Positions 29,995-39,836 of a stretch of DNA of 41,073 bases are shown piece by piece (the stretch's first letter is position 1; every line of letters begins with the position of its first letter). The stretch is from an uncultured Prevotellaceae bacterium (GTDB taxonomy: Bacteria; Bacteroidota; Bacteroidia; Bacteroidales; Bacteroidaceae): contig CACYXD010000021.1 in NCBI GenBank assembly GCA_902778255.1, positions 1 to 41,073 on the forward strand, in the 5' to 3' direction. The notes under the pieces are model-generated. The model was given only the letters and a program-made list of their open reading frames with translations. It was not told the origin of the DNA and ran no database searches. The translations under genes and the position numbers were made by a program.

Positions 29995-32895
29995 ATGACA
30001 ACAAATGGAATGAATGCCTCTTTGGAATTAGCCAAGAGACTAAGCGAAACAGTGAATGCTGCATGGGAAAGTGGAGAACTACTGGATCAGGTAACTCCAA
30101 CAACGCAGGATTTGTTGAAGTATTGGTTCTCAGAAGAATACTGCTCGCTGAGAAATCGTAACTTCCATACAGGTCAGCGACAGGCCATTCTTAATATAGT
30201 TTACCTGCATGAGGTGATGGGCGTAAAGAATGTGCTTGAATACTACGAGCAATTGACACCAGACCTGATGCCGGTTGTAGAACTAGGCACATTGAGTCAG
30301 CAGAAATACCAGATGCCAAAGTATGCTGTTAAAATGGCTACAGGTACTGGTAAGACATGGGTGATGCATGCGCTATTGCTATGGCAGATGCTGAACGCAC
30401 GGCATGAGGATGTTAAGAGCGGACGTTTTACTAAGAACTTCTTGATAGTTGCTCCTGGATTGATTGTCTATGATCGCCTGCTTGATGCTTTCTGCGGGCG
30501 TATGCAGAGAGATAAAGAGGAAAGAGACATAGAAACCAACGATTTCTATCTGAATCAGGAAGTGTTTATACCTGTTCATTATCGTCAGGAAGTATTCTCG
30601 TTTATTCAGAACAATGTTGTAACCAAAGACGAGGGTATTGGACGAAAGACCACTGGCGATGGACTAATAGCATTGACTAACTGGCATCTGTTTGAAAACC
30701 AAATAGATGATGAGAGTGGTGAAGAGGATGGGGAACTGACACCGTCTGATATTATTGATAGGTTGTTGCCAATTCGTCCAGGAAAAGCAGCAGGTAATGA
30801 TTTGGAAATGTTGGATCGCCGCTATCTGCGAGGTTCTGAATTGGAGTATCTTGCAGACCTTGATGATATTATGGTGATTAACGACGAGGCTCACCATATA
30901 CATGAACTGAAACGAAATGGTGAGATAGAAGAGGTAGAATGGCAGAAAGGTCTAAATGTCATATCTGAGAAGAAAGGAGAACGTTTCTTCCAAGTAGACT
31001 TCTCAGCTACACCATACGACCAAAGAGGCTCTGGTAAGAAAGCTCAGAAGTGCTACTTCCCACATATTATTGTGGACTTCGACTTGGCTACAGCTATGCG
31101 TAATGGATTGGTAAAGACGTTGCTGTTGGACAGAAGACAAGAGTTGACGGATCTAAAAGATTTGGACTACAAGGCCGTGCGTGATGACCGTAATAAAGTC
31201 TGCGACCTGAGCGACGGGCAACGATTGATGCTTCGAGCAGGATTGGCTAAACTAAGGAAGTTGGAAACAGAGTTTACTGCTGTAGATGAAAAGAAGAATC
31301 CTAAGATGCTTGTTATCTGTGAGGATACATCTGTTGCACCTTTTGTAAACCAATTGATGCTTGAAGATGGTATGTCACAGGATGAAGTTGTTACTATAGA
31401 TAGCAATGCTAAAGGCGAAGTGTCAGAAGATGAATGGAAGGAGACAAAAAAGAAGCTCTTCGACATAGACAAATATCAGAAGCCAAAGGTGATTGTCTCT
31501 GTTCTGATGCTTCGTGAGGGATTCGATGTTAACAATATCTGTGTTATTGTCCCACTTCGTTCGTCTGAAGCACCTATCTTGTTAGAGCAGATTATTGGTA
31601 GAGGTCTTAGATTGATGTGGAGAGAACCAGAATATCAAAGCATTAAAGAACTCGACCGCAAGCGAGTATTGCAACTGCATACTCAACCAACCACATATAT
31701 TGACATGCTGAGCATTATAGAACATCCTGCTTTCTTGCAATTCTATGAGCAACTGTTTGCAGAAGGCCTTGCTGTCGAGGATACTGGTGAGGCTGGAGAA
31801 GGTGGCTCTACTGGTGATTTGATTAAAGTGGGATTGCGTGAGGATTATGAGAAATTTGATTTTGATTGGCCAATGATTGTTAGAGAGGCAGAAGAAGAAT
31901 TAGAAGATGTGGAGATAGATATTAATTCTCTTCAGCCATTTACGGCTTTCCCGCTAGAAAGGTTGAGACAGTTCTTGGCTCAAGATGGTGAGACATTCAT
32001 TTCGCAGGAAGCATTGTCGAAGACTCAATTCGGACGATATAAGGTTACAGCCAATCTCTTTACTGCTACGAGTTATAATGAGTATCTACAGAAGTTGCTT
32101 CGTACTATAACATTGAGGTTTGACAGGATTTCATCGCATAAAGAAATGCCAGTGCCAAATCTGCAGATTAATGAGGCAAGAACTATTGCTATTGTTGATC
32201 AATATATCCGCATAAGGCTGTTTGGTAAGCCGTTTAACCCTTTCAATGGTAGTGACTGGAAGATTCTTTTGTCGAAAGATGCTATCGTTACAAAGCATAT
32301 CATAGAGGAAATGGCGCGTGCCATCTTTAACATCCAAAACAACATTATGACAACGGATGCTCAGGTAGTGCATACCAATTTCTCTTCAGTGGCTGAAATC
32401 AAGATGCGAGAAACATTCTCTTTAGAGGTACATAAGTGCATCTATGAGCGCTTGGGTTATCCGTCAACTCGTGGAGGATTTGAGAAGGCTGTTATTGAAT
32501 TCCTTGATAATGACGGTGAGGTAGAGCGTTTCTTGAAAATCAATGAGAGTCAACATCCATTTGCAGTCATTTATTATATGCGAAAAGATGGATTGATGGC
32601 AACTTATCATCCAGACTTCATAGTCGGTACAGAGAAGAAGATATACCTGATAGAGACAAAGGGTAATGATAAAGTCTTCGACAAGAATGTTAGACAGAAA
32701 CAGACTGCTGCTGTGGAGTGGACACGCAAGATTAACGAGCTAAAACCCGAAGAGCGTATGAATCGTGAGTGGGAATATGTTCTTATTAGTGAGGACAACT
32801 TCTATGGGCTATCTCATAATGGCGCTACGATTACAGATATCTGCGAAAGATGTAAAGTTTCGTTGTCTGCTGCAACAGGTGAATTGTTTGTGTAG
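29995..32895 (+). CDS. res: Type III restriction endonuclease Res subunit
   Basis: 966 residues. Superfamily 2 helicase motifs: MATGTGKTWVM (Walker A near 117-121), INDEAHH (near 298-303), FSATPYDQ (motif III), and IIGRGLRLMW (motif VI, near 535). The C-terminal PD-(D/E)xK nuclease reads YHPDFIVGTEKKIYLIETKG (about 871-890). Mod-Res complexes cut DNA after ATP-dependent communication between two inversely oriented unmodified sites. All motifs are intact, so the system looks active. It is co-transcribed with mod. Confidence 0.93.
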   Translation: MTTNGMNASLELAKRLSETVNAAWESGELLDQVTPTTQDLLKYWFSEEYCSLRNRNFHTGQRQAILNIVYLHEVMGVKNVLEYYEQLTPDLMPVVELGTLSQQKYQMPKYAVKMATGTGKTWVMHALLLWQMLNARHEDVKSGRFTKNFLIVAPGLIVYDRLLDAFCGRMQRDKEERDIETNDFYLNQEVFIPVHYRQEVFSFIQNNVVTKDEGIGRKTTGDGLIALTNWHLFENQIDDESGEEDGELTPSDIIDRLLPIRPGKAAGNDLEMLDRRYLRGSELEYLADLDDIMVINDEAHHIHELKRNGEIEEVEWQKGLNVISEKKGERFFQVDFSATPYDQRGSGKKAQKCYFPHIIVDFDLATAMRNGLVKTLLLDRRQELTDLKDLDYKAVRDDRNKVCDLSDGQRLMLRAGLAKLRKLETEFTAVDEKKNPKMLVICEDTSVAPFVNQLMLEDGMSQDEVVTIDSNAKGEVSEDEWKETKKKLFDIDKYQKPKVIVSVLMLREGFDVNNICVIVPLRSSEAPILLEQIIGRGLRLMWREPEYQSIKELDRKRVLQLHTQPTTYIDMLSIIEHPAFLQFYEQLFAEGLAVEDTGEAGEGGSTGDLIKVGLREDYEKFDFDWPMIVREAEEELEDVEIDINSLQPFTAFPLERLRQFLAQDGETFISQEALSKTQFGRYKVTANLFTATSYNEYLQKLLRTITLRFDRISSHKEMPVPNLQINEARTIAIVDQYIRIRLFGKPFNPFNGSDWKILLSKDAIVTKHIIEEMARAIFNIQNNIMTTDAQVVHTNFSSVAEIKMRETFSLEVHKCIYERLGYPSTRGGFEKAVIEFLDNDGEVERFLKINESQHPFAVIYYMRKDGLMATYHPDFIVGTEKKIYLIETKGNDKVFDKNVRQKQTAAVEWTRKINELKPEERMNREWEYVLISEDNFYGLSHNGATITDICERCKVSLSAATGELFV

Positions 32896-32990
32896 AGGAA
32901 CTCAACAAGAATCGTGGGAACAGGTATTAAGAAGGCATCTCCTTCCTGCTAATAGATACTTTAGTTGTTTTCTGTTTTTTTTCTAAAAGG

Positions 32991-33021
32991 TTTGGATTTT
33001 CGATTTTTATTCTTAAATTTG
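32991..33021 (+). promoter_or_regulatory. Promoter of the kinase gene
   Basis: TTTG at 32991-32994 and TAAATTTG at 33014-33021, 19 bp apart, 32 nt before the ATG. The kinase thus has its own promoter rather than depending on the res transcript. Confidence 0.7.
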
Positions 33022-33053
33022 CAGCGAAATGTATTAATAACAACTGAAGAAAA

Positions 33054-33875
33054 ATGAACAACGCAGATTTTTGGGCATCAATACGCGCAATCGTAGCCGA
33101 GGGCTTCACGTCTGAAGGTCTGCTTAAATTGGATGGTTATGCAGAACAATTCATTAGTGGGAAGTTGGTTTACCAACGATTTTCACCGCAAGAACAGCAT
33201 GGCTGCTCAGCGGGAGGTACAACAAATGTCATTGCATCCCTGCTCGCGGGAGCAGAAGCTGGCACAGATTCGCAGAATCAAGGAGCACTCAGCGACTACC
33301 AAAGAGAGTGCCAACTTGGAGCGCAGCAAGAAACAGTAATCGAACAATGGGCTAAGGCAGTAGGGCTATGGACAGAATGTGTTGAAGAGTCATTGCCACA
33401 AAGCCTAGGTGAGCAGATTGCAGAAGGTGGCGAGGCCGTCGTTTATGATCATGGCTCTACGCTTATCAAATCCATTGGACTTGATTACTTCATCCAGCCC
33501 ATCTTCGCCCTCGACAGAATTTCACTTCACAACACCTATTTTCCTGAGACAAAACTTACGGTTCTTGGATTCGGTCGCAACAAACGTGGCGAATTCAAGA
33601 TTATCGCTGAGCAACCTTATATTGATGGCCAGCCAGTTAGCGATGAAGAGATTGCTGATTACATGCGCCAAATAGGCTTTGAACTTAAAAATCCTCGCAA
33701 TTGGACATACGCAACACCTGACATCTACCTTAGCGATATGCATGATGAAAACGTCATCCGTTCCAATAAGTCCGATACTTTCTTCGTCGTTGATTGCGAT
33801 ATTCGCATCAATACTCCAGAACTGCGTCAAGGTGGTACCAGAACATTATCAACGGAAGTACACTTCCTTGATTGA
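33054..33875 (+). CDS. Polyvalent-protein-type protein kinase domain protein
   Basis: 273 residues. The N-terminal part is helical (FWASIRAIVAEGF...YQRFSPQEQHGC). The C-terminal part carries a kinase-like core: GEQIAEGGEAVVYDHG as the Gly-rich loop, LIKSIGLD with the candidate Lys, YLSDMHDENVI as catalytic loop and FVVDCDIRIN as the metal-binding Asp. This fits the kinase family described in polyvalent proteins of phages and mobile elements in Bacteroidota. Target and defence role are inferred from the neighbouring restriction genes. After the TGA at 33873 the same frame stays open for 87 codons. Confidence 0.75.
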   Translation: MNNADFWASIRAIVAEGFTSEGLLKLDGYAEQFISGKLVYQRFSPQEQHGCSAGGTTNVIASLLAGAEAGTDSQNQGALSDYQRECQLGAQQETVIEQWAKAVGLWTECVEESLPQSLGEQIAEGGEAVVYDHGSTLIKSIGLDYFIQPIFALDRISLHNTYFPETKLTVLGFGRNKRGEFKIIAEQPYIDGQPVSDEEIADYMRQIGFELKNPRNWTYATPDIYLSDMHDENVIRSNKSDTFFVVDCDIRINTPELRQGGTRTLSTEVHFLD

Positions 33876-34139
33876 TTCGCCCACAAGAAGTACACAATTG
33901 CGTACAGTGAAGACCGCTTAGGTTTCAACAAGGAACTTAAACCAATAGGCTTTGCGATAACCGTATCAGCACTGCTTTCAACACTTATCAGCTGGAGTAT
34001 AATGAAAGTTCTTGCCAGCATCTCGCTTACATTGAAAGGCATTAACAAGAAACTTAAATCAACGGAAGGAAAGAAACTCGCAGATGAGAATTTCAAACCA
34101 AAGAGCCTTTGGGAGGTACTAAATCAATATACGGAATGA
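33876..34139 (+). pseudogene. In-frame open segment after the kinase stop (possible readthrough or relic)
   Basis: The kinase frame continues with no further stop for 87 codons to a TGA at 34137-34139. The segment would encode a basic protein with a hydrophobic helix (IGFAITVSALLSTLISW) and a Lys-rich tail. It lacks an initiating ATG until 34002 (45 residues). Either the stop is a recent nonsense mutation in a longer gene, or this is the remnant of a separate small membrane protein. Confidence 0.4.
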
Positions 34140-34148
34140 TATAAAGAT

Positions 34149-34724
34149 ATGAATATGAAAAGACATTTTACTACCCTTCTCCTGCTAATAGTCGGCATTC
34201 TCATACTAACAGGATGTAAGGACAAGCCGGTATCACAGTATAAAGCGAAATACCGTGAGGCAGAACTTGTCGGTGAGTGGGTGCGTTATCATAGCTCTAT
34301 TGTCGAGGGTAATACAACATATGGCCCCAAGAAGGAAGTTGTTCTGATGGATACTTTTGTCTTTTCCTATAACAATATCGTATTTTACAAAAGAAGAGAC
34401 ACATATAACCATAATTATGCTCCAGATAACAAATGGGGAACTTATGAGATGGTGAAGGGGACGTATTATATGATCAATGATACTTTGACAGTTGCATTAG
34501 ACTATCCAAATATCTATAGGGAAAACTTCGGAACTGATCCTGAGAATATTTTGGGGATAGGTCCCATCTATATATTTCAAAACGATACTATACGAAGTCA
34601 ATATTCCGTCAAAAAACTAACAACTGATTACATAGAATTAAACTGCCTCAAACGCTGGTCTAAAGAATTCACCCAAGATTATACAGGCAAAGCCCCCGAC
34701 ACCATATCATATTATAGGAGATAA
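34149..34724 (+). CDS. Lipoprotein, unknown function
   Basis: 191 residues. The signal peptide MNMKRHFTTLLLLIVGILILTGC has an LTGC lipobox. The mature part is rich in Tyr/Asn and contains LVGEWVRYHSS followed by beta-like segments, recalling lipocalin-like lipoproteins of Bacteroidales. A start at 34155 (MKRHF) is possible. It lies 9 bp after the open segment following the kinase. Function unknown. Confidence 0.8.
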   Translation: MNMKRHFTTLLLLIVGILILTGCKDKPVSQYKAKYREAELVGEWVRYHSSIVEGNTTYGPKKEVVLMDTFVFSYNNIVFYKRRDTYNHNYAPDNKWGTYEMVKGTYYMINDTLTVALDYPNIYRENFGTDPENILGIGPIYIFQNDTIRSQYSVKKLTTDYIELNCLKRWSKEFTQDYTGKAPDTISYYRR

Positions 34725-34802
34725 CCAGACATTAAGATGAAAATAGTCAGCTAAGAATCGTGGGGACATTTTTGATTCGCTCAGACGAAATGAATCATAA
34801 CC

Positions 34803-35585
34803 TTATGGTTGCTTCACAGGGAAGGTGAAATAGGTGTCAGGGAAAGGCTCATCCTTTAGCGTGAAGTGCCACCATTCGGTATCGAAAGGCTTGAATCCAT
34901 GACGTAGCATGGCCTGACGCAGGATCATACGGTTATTGAACTGTTCGGGGGTGATGCTTCGACCCTTAGGTGATTTGCTGTTATCGCCAGTGTACTCACC
35001 CGTCTCAGGGTTGCCGCAGAAGTCAGGATGACTTTCAGGACCGAACCAGTCGAAGGTGCCGCCCATATCAACTTCCTTCTCTGTCGTCATGTCGAAAAGC
35101 GTCAGGTCGAGGGTTGAGCCACGCGTGTGGCCGCTCTTCAAGCAGATATAGTCCTGCGGAAAGAGCACGCTTTTGTCGAGGTCGGGATAGAAGTAGGGCT
35201 TCATCAGCGTGTCGGTGATGTCCTCGGCCCATCGCACAAAGTGGTCGACACCCTTCTGCGGACGGTAGGCATCGTAGATCTTCAGACGGTAGCCTAATGC
35301 TTTTACATCATCGCTAACGGCACGCAGACTATCGGCAGCCTGACGAGTGAGTAGTGCCGTTGGCTCTTCATAGCCGTCGATGCGAGTACCTACAAAGTTG
35401 TACGTGCCGTAATAGCGAATCTCTAGGATGACGTCTGGCACTACATCGGTAATCGTTACAAACTGACTTGCGTCATCCGTTGCGCTGATTGTTGTTTTTG
35501 CCTCCTCGTTCGAATGACAAGAGGTCATAGCGATGCCGCATATTGTGAGGATGACGGCTACTATCCATTGCTTTTTCTGTTTCAT
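34803..35585 (-). CDS. D-alanyl-D-alanine dipeptidase (VanX-like), lipoprotein
   Basis: 260 residues. Signal peptide MKQKKQWIVAVILTICGIAMTSC with TSC lipobox, so it is envelope-anchored. Zinc ligands and acid-base residues are seen in SGHTRGSTLDLTL (His and Asp) and EWWHF (catalytic Glu, His), the M15D/VanX pattern. It splits D-Ala-D-Ala released from peptidoglycan, probably for recycling; there are no vanHA genes nearby, so vancomycin resistance is not implied. It lies 21 bp downstream of the Xpt-PreA fusion gene on the same strand. Confidence 0.9.
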   Translation of the reverse strand: MKQKKQWIVAVILTICGIAMTSCHSNEEAKTTISATDDASQFVTITDVVPDVILEIRYYGTYNFVGTRIDGYEEPTALLTRQAADSLRAVSDDVKALGYRLKIYDAYRPQKGVDHFVRWAEDITDTLMKPYFYPDLDKSVLFPQDYICLKSGHTRGSTLDLTLFDMTTEKEVDMGGTFDWFGPESHPDFCGNPETGEYTGDNSKSPKGRSITPEQFNNRMILRQAMLRHGFKPFDTEWWHFTLKDEPFPDTYFTFPVKQP

Positions 35586-35606
35586 TTCTTTTCTTCTTAT
35601 TTATTC

Positions 35607-37637
35607 CTAATGTTTTTTCTTGGTACGTTTTGTTACACCGATGGCTCCTGCAGGACAAACCAATCGGCAGAGGTGACAGCCTACACATTTGCTGCCCACA
35701 AGGCGTGGTTGACGGGTGTTGTGGTCAAAGACGATCGCTTGGTGACCACCATCGTTGCAGGAAATCTCACATCGGCCACAACCAATACAGAGTCCTTTGT
35801 TGAATTTAGGATAGATAATGGTGTCACGATCCAAATGGTCGGGCTTCAGGAACTTTGGCAATTGCTCGCCCACAAGTGAAGTGAGTTCTGTGATACCACG
35901 CTTGGCCATGTAGCGCTGGAGTCCTAATATAAGGTCGTCAATGATGCGATAGCCATACTGCATCACTGCGGTGCAGACCTGTACGTTGCTACACCCCAGT
36001 TGTATGAATTCCAGAGCATCACGCCATGTCTCTATGCCGCCAATACCACTGAGCTTGGGTTTCTCAGGCATTTGTGCCAGCTCCAGGATATGGCGGAGCG
36101 CAATGGGACGCACTGCACGACCGGAGTAACCAGAGATGGTGCGCTGGCCGGCAACTTCGGCATCGGCATCCATAGTGACTGATTTGATGGTGTTGATAGC
36201 CGAAATGGCATCAGCACCAGCCTGCAGACAGGCTTTGGCGGGTTCAGCTATGTGAGTGATGTTGGGTGTCATCTTAGGAATGACGGGTATCTTCACGCTC
36301 TTTTTTACGCAGGCCGTATAGGCCATTACCAGTTCTGGGCTTTGTCCGACGTCACTACCCATGCCTTCGTGTTTCATTTGTGGGCACGAGAAGTTTAGTT
36401 CCACGGCATCGCAACCTGCATCTTCTGCCATTTTTGCCAATGTAATCCATTGATCCTCGGTCTGTCCCATAATGGAGGCAATAACCACTTTAGTAGGATA
36501 GTTTTGTTTCAGTCGGTGCAGAATGTCGAAATCCATCTCCACAGGATTCTCGCTTAATTGCTCCATATTACGGAAACCGTAGAAGTCGCCGTGGGTAGCG
36601 TTGCTATGCATGGCATCGAAGCGTGGTGACACCTCGTTGATTTCCTGCATACAGATGGTCTTGTAGAAAACGCCCGCCCAGCCTGCATCGAAAGCTTTAG
36701 CCACCATCTCATAATTGGTGCAGACGGCAGATGAGGCCAGAAAGAAAGGATTCTCACATTTTATTCCGCAGAAATCAATGTTGAGTTGGGGGTAATGATT
36801 GTCATCTACGTCATCCTTGTGGATACTGCGTATCATTTCCTTAATGCGAATAGGCCAATTGTAGTGGATGCAGGCTTGCTCTGCTCGTTCCAGATCGGCA
36901 TCGGTACAGTCCTTGACCCAGCGTAATGCAGGCTTGTGGTTGTCGAAGCGGATGGCCCGAATAGCACGGGCCGGGTCGCCCGTCTTGCAGGCCTTGGTGC
37001 AGGGAGCATCCTGACATAGCAGGCAACGGTTGGCTTCCTCGTATATATTTACTTTGCGAATCTTGGTGCCTTTCAGTTTGATTTGGTTATCTTCCAGCGA
37101 TTCAATGATGGCTAATGATTCTATATGTCGTATGCCTGCATCAGTGAGAAGTTTGCGCCCTCCTTGGAATTCTTTCTCTATGATAAAACCCATACCAACG
37201 ATCTCAGCACCAGCCTGTTGGCAGAGATCAATGATGCCAAGTCCGGCATTGCCATAGGCCAGGAAGTCATCAATGAATAATACGCGGTCATTAGGTGAAA
37301 GATATTCACGACTGATAACGAGTGTGTATTCGTTTTGTTTTGTAAACGAGTGTACCGTCGTAGAAAGGAAGTCGCTCATTGTTGATGGTTTTTTCTTTTT
37401 GGCAAAGACTACGGGTAATTCCATGGTGTAGCCTAGCATTACGGCAGGTGCAATGCCAGATGCTTCAACGGTAAGTATCTTTGTGGGTTTTGCTTGTGCA
37501 AAGCGGTTCATGAATTCTACTGCGACCTGTTTCATTAAATATGGATCCATCTGATGATTGATGAAGCGGTCAACCTTTAAAATGCCGCCTTCCAGGCAGT
37601 GTCCGTCTTGCAAAATGCGGTTAATCAACGATTTCAT
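35607..37637 (-). CDS. Fusion: xanthine phosphoribosyltransferase + PreA-type dihydropyrimidine dehydrogenase + ferredoxin
   Basis: 676 residues in one uninterrupted frame. Residues 1-187 match Xpt ([32 protein letters not shown] loop [14 protein letters not shown] at 119-132; VIEKxFQ-type [10 protein letters not shown]), an enzyme that makes XMP from xanthine. Residues 200-225 carry a Cys cluster ([14 protein letters not shown]) like the N-terminal FeS domain of dihydropyrimidine dehydrogenases. Residues 284-590 are the FMN barrel ([30 protein letters not shown]). Residues 615-665 hold two 4Fe-4S ferredoxin motifs ([22 protein letters not shown]). The Cys used by mammalian dehydrogenase is replaced (GSDVGQ). 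Confidence 0.88.
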   Translation of the reverse strand: MKSLINRILQDGHCLEGGILKVDRFINHQMDPYLMKQVAVEFMNRFAQAKPTKILTVEASGIAPAVMLGYTMELPVVFAKKKKPSTMSDFLSTTVHSFTKQNEYTLVISREYLSPNDRVLFIDDFLAYGNAGLGIIDLCQQAGAEIVGMGFIIEKEFQGGRKLLTDAGIRHIESLAIIESLEDNQIKLKGTKIRKVNIYEEANRCLLCQDAPCTKACKTGDPARAIRAIRFDNHKPALRWVKDCTDADLERAEQACIHYNWPIRIKEMIRSIHKDDVDDNHYPQLNIDFCGIKCENPFFLASSAVCTNYEMVAKAFDAGWAGVFYKTICMQEINEVSPRFDAMHSNATHGDFYGFRNMEQLSENPVEMDFDILHRLKQNYPTKVVIASIMGQTEDQWITLAKMAEDAGCDAVELNFSCPQMKHEGMGSDVGQSPELVMAYTACVKKSVKIPVIPKMTPNITHIAEPAKACLQAGADAISAINTIKSVTMDADAEVAGQRTISGYSGRAVRPIALRHILELAQMPEKPKLSGIGGIETWRDALEFIQLGCSNVQVCTAVMQYGYRIIDDLILGLQRYMAKRGITELTSLVGEQLPKFLKPDHLDRDTIIYPKFNKGLCIGCGRCEISCNDGGHQAIVFDHNTRQPRLVGSKCVGCHLCRLVCPAGAIGVTKRTKKKH

Positions 37638-37673
37638 AGGCGTAATTAGTTTCAGGTGTTGTTATTTCATTTG

Positions 37674-37681
37674 CAAAAATA
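37674..37681 (-). promoter_or_regulatory. -7 box of the fusion gene
   Basis: TATTTTTG on the minus strand at 37681-37674, 36 nt before the ATG at 37637. No purine riboswitch-like structure is visible in the short leader. Confidence 0.55.
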
Positions 37682-37745
37682 ATAAAAATCTGTAAATATG
37701 ACGCAAAATATTTGAAATAAATACATTCACCCCCCTAATTTATTG

Positions 37746-37753
37746 TATCTTTG
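37746..37753 (+). promoter_or_regulatory. -7 box of the TonB receptor gene
   Basis: TATCTTTG, 8 nt before the ATG at 37762, leaving little or no leader. Confidence 0.6.
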
Positions 37754-37761
37754 CATCCATT

Positions 37762-39831
37762 ATGAATAGATGTCTGACTGTAGTCTTGCTCTTGGTTGCT
37801 TACCTTGCGTGTTGGGCACAAAACACTGACGTTACGTTTGAAGATACGCTAAAGGAGGTAACGGTAACTTCACGCTCTGCTCAGAAAAGGGTGGCTGAGG
37901 TGCAGATTGGCGTAGAGAAAGTAGATATCTCTACACTGGCCAAGGTGCCCTCACTGTTTGGTGAGCGGGATATCATCAAGAGTATTCAATTATTGCCTGG
38001 CGTGAAAAGTGAGAGCGAAGGTTCCGGCGGTTATCAGGTTCGTGGTGGCAAAGCTGCACAAAACCTGATATTGCTCGATGGGGCAACAGTATATAATGCA
38101 GGCCATTTGATGGGGATATTCTCTACATTTAATGATGATGCACTGATGAGTGGCTCCCTTTATAAAGGACTGGTGCCTGCTCAGTTGGGGGGCGGCACGG
38201 CTTCCGTCTTTGACATCAGCACACGCTCTGGCGACCTGCACGACTATCATTTCGGTGGTACTGTCGGGCTACTCTCGGCAAAGGTCGTTGCAGAAGGACC
38301 TATTCAGCAGGGTCGCTCTTCTTTTCTTGTTGCAGGCCGTCGCTCTTATCTGGACTTGTTCTTGAAGACTTCCGAAAAGTATCGTGACAACACGCTTCAT
38401 TTCTATGATACGAATGTCCGTCTGAATTTTCGGCTATCTCAGAAGGATGTTCTTTCCCTGTCTTTTTTCAGTGGGCGCGACAATATGGGACTGACTGATA
38501 TGATGAACATGGAATGGGGGAATACCACGGCGGCGGCAAACTGGCTGCATACGTTTGGCGATGCCCATTATGCCAATACGAAACTGTTCTATAGTGACTT
38601 CTCGAGTGATGTGGGTATCGATATGCTTAATGTCTATTACACGATGAAAGGCTACATACGTCATGCAACCCTGCAGCATCAGCAGGTGTGGCAAACGGAG
38701 CATCATTCACTGAACTATGGATTAGAGGCTACACATCTGCAACTTCAGTCGGCTGAATGGGATATCAACCTGCTTCATCAGCATGAGAAGCGTCGGGCGC
38801 TGACTGGTGCATTATGGATTGGAGATAAGTGGCAGGTGGGTAATAGCTTGGAGTTGTCTGCGGGTGCGCGCTTTCATCTGTTCTCGGTTTTGGGCGGTGC
38901 GCCATATTATAAGATCGGCGACGAAGGTAATATCACTGAGACGATAGAGAAGGGAAGGGGCAGCATCGTGAAAACCTATGTCGATGTGGAGCCTCGTGTC
39001 AGTGCCAAACTAACGCTCAATGAATGGCATAGCCTGAAACTTGGATATAGTCGCACGTCTCAGGATATCCACGCTATTAGCGGCATGTCTATGTCAATGC
39101 CTTTCGACCGTTATACAATGACGAGCAATATTGTTCGCCCGGAGCAGGCTGATCAGGTGGCTCTAGGGTGGATGGGCATCACGCCTCACGGCAACTATGA
39201 TTTCTCGGCAGAGGCTTATTATAAGAACATCCGTAATGTCTATGATTATCGTGATGGGAAGGCCTTCTATTCCGAGATAGAGATAGAGCGCCTTATCCTG
39301 GGCGGTAAGGGTAGGGCCTATGGGGTGGAACTCTGTGCTCATAAGAATAATGGTCCTCTGATGGGGTGGATTTCCTACACGTTGTCGTGGTCGGAGAATA
39401 AGATAGAAGGCGTTAATGGTGGACGTTGGTATGCGGCATCTAACGACCGGCGCCATGATATGGCTATAGTGGGTATGTATCACTTGTCGCCATCGTGGGA
39501 ATTGGCTGCTACTTGGCGTTATAACACCGGGCAGGCACTTACGGCTCCTTCGGCCAAATATGATATTGACGGTACCACCTTCTATTATTACAATGAGCGC
39601 AATGGCTATAGGGCTCCAGCTTATCATCGCTTGGACTTGAGCGCTACTTATACAAAGAAACTGCGTAAGGCTACCCGTATTTGGTCATTTGGCATATATA
39701 ACGCTTATTGTCATTATAATCCGTTTACTATCCGTTTTAAGAACGATGATAAGAGTCCTACGGGCACTATCGTAGAGCAGACTTCGCTTTTTGGCATCGT
39801 TCCATCAGTATCGTTCACCATGAAATATTGA
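37762..39831 (+). CDS. TonB-dependent receptor
   Basis: 689 residues. Signal peptide MNRCLTVVLLLVAYLACWAQ, then the plug domain (about 30-160: LKEVTVTSRSAQ, SIQLLPGVKSESEGSGGYQVRGGKAAQNLILLDG) and a 22-strand-type barrel ending in an aromatic VSFTMKY. It lacks the N-terminal carboxypeptidase-regulatory-like domain often seen in SusC proteins. It sits in the outer membrane and imports a ligand using TonB energy. Pairing with the DUF4249 lipoprotein is typical of a non-SusD receptor class; the ligand is unknown. Confidence 0.9.
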   Translation: MNRCLTVVLLLVAYLACWAQNTDVTFEDTLKEVTVTSRSAQKRVAEVQIGVEKVDISTLAKVPSLFGERDIIKSIQLLPGVKSESEGSGGYQVRGGKAAQNLILLDGATVYNAGHLMGIFSTFNDDALMSGSLYKGLVPAQLGGGTASVFDISTRSGDLHDYHFGGTVGLLSAKVVAEGPIQQGRSSFLVAGRRSYLDLFLKTSEKYRDNTLHFYDTNVRLNFRLSQKDVLSLSFFSGRDNMGLTDMMNMEWGNTTAAANWLHTFGDAHYANTKLFYSDFSSDVGIDMLNVYYTMKGYIRHATLQHQQVWQTEHHSLNYGLEATHLQLQSAEWDINLLHQHEKRRALTGALWIGDKWQVGNSLELSAGARFHLFSVLGGAPYYKIGDEGNITETIEKGRGSIVKTYVDVEPRVSAKLTLNEWHSLKLGYSRTSQDIHAISGMSMSMPFDRYTMTSNIVRPEQADQVALGWMGITPHGNYDFSAEAYYKNIRNVYDYRDGKAFYSEIEIERLILGGKGRAYGVELCAHKNNGPLMGWISYTLSWSENKIEGVNGGRWYAASNDRRHDMAIVGMYHLSPSWELAATWRYNTGQALTAPSAKYDIDGTTFYYYNERNGYRAPAYHRLDLSATYTKKLRKATRIWSFGIYNAYCHYNPFTIRFKNDDKSPTGTIVEQTSLFGIVPSVSFTMKY

Positions 39832-39836
39832 AGTTT

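Noticed and set aside
34803-35585. Vancomycin resistance gene
   Set aside because: The protein is VanX-like, but no vanH or ligase gene is nearby and the lipoprotein signal points to peptidoglycan recycling.
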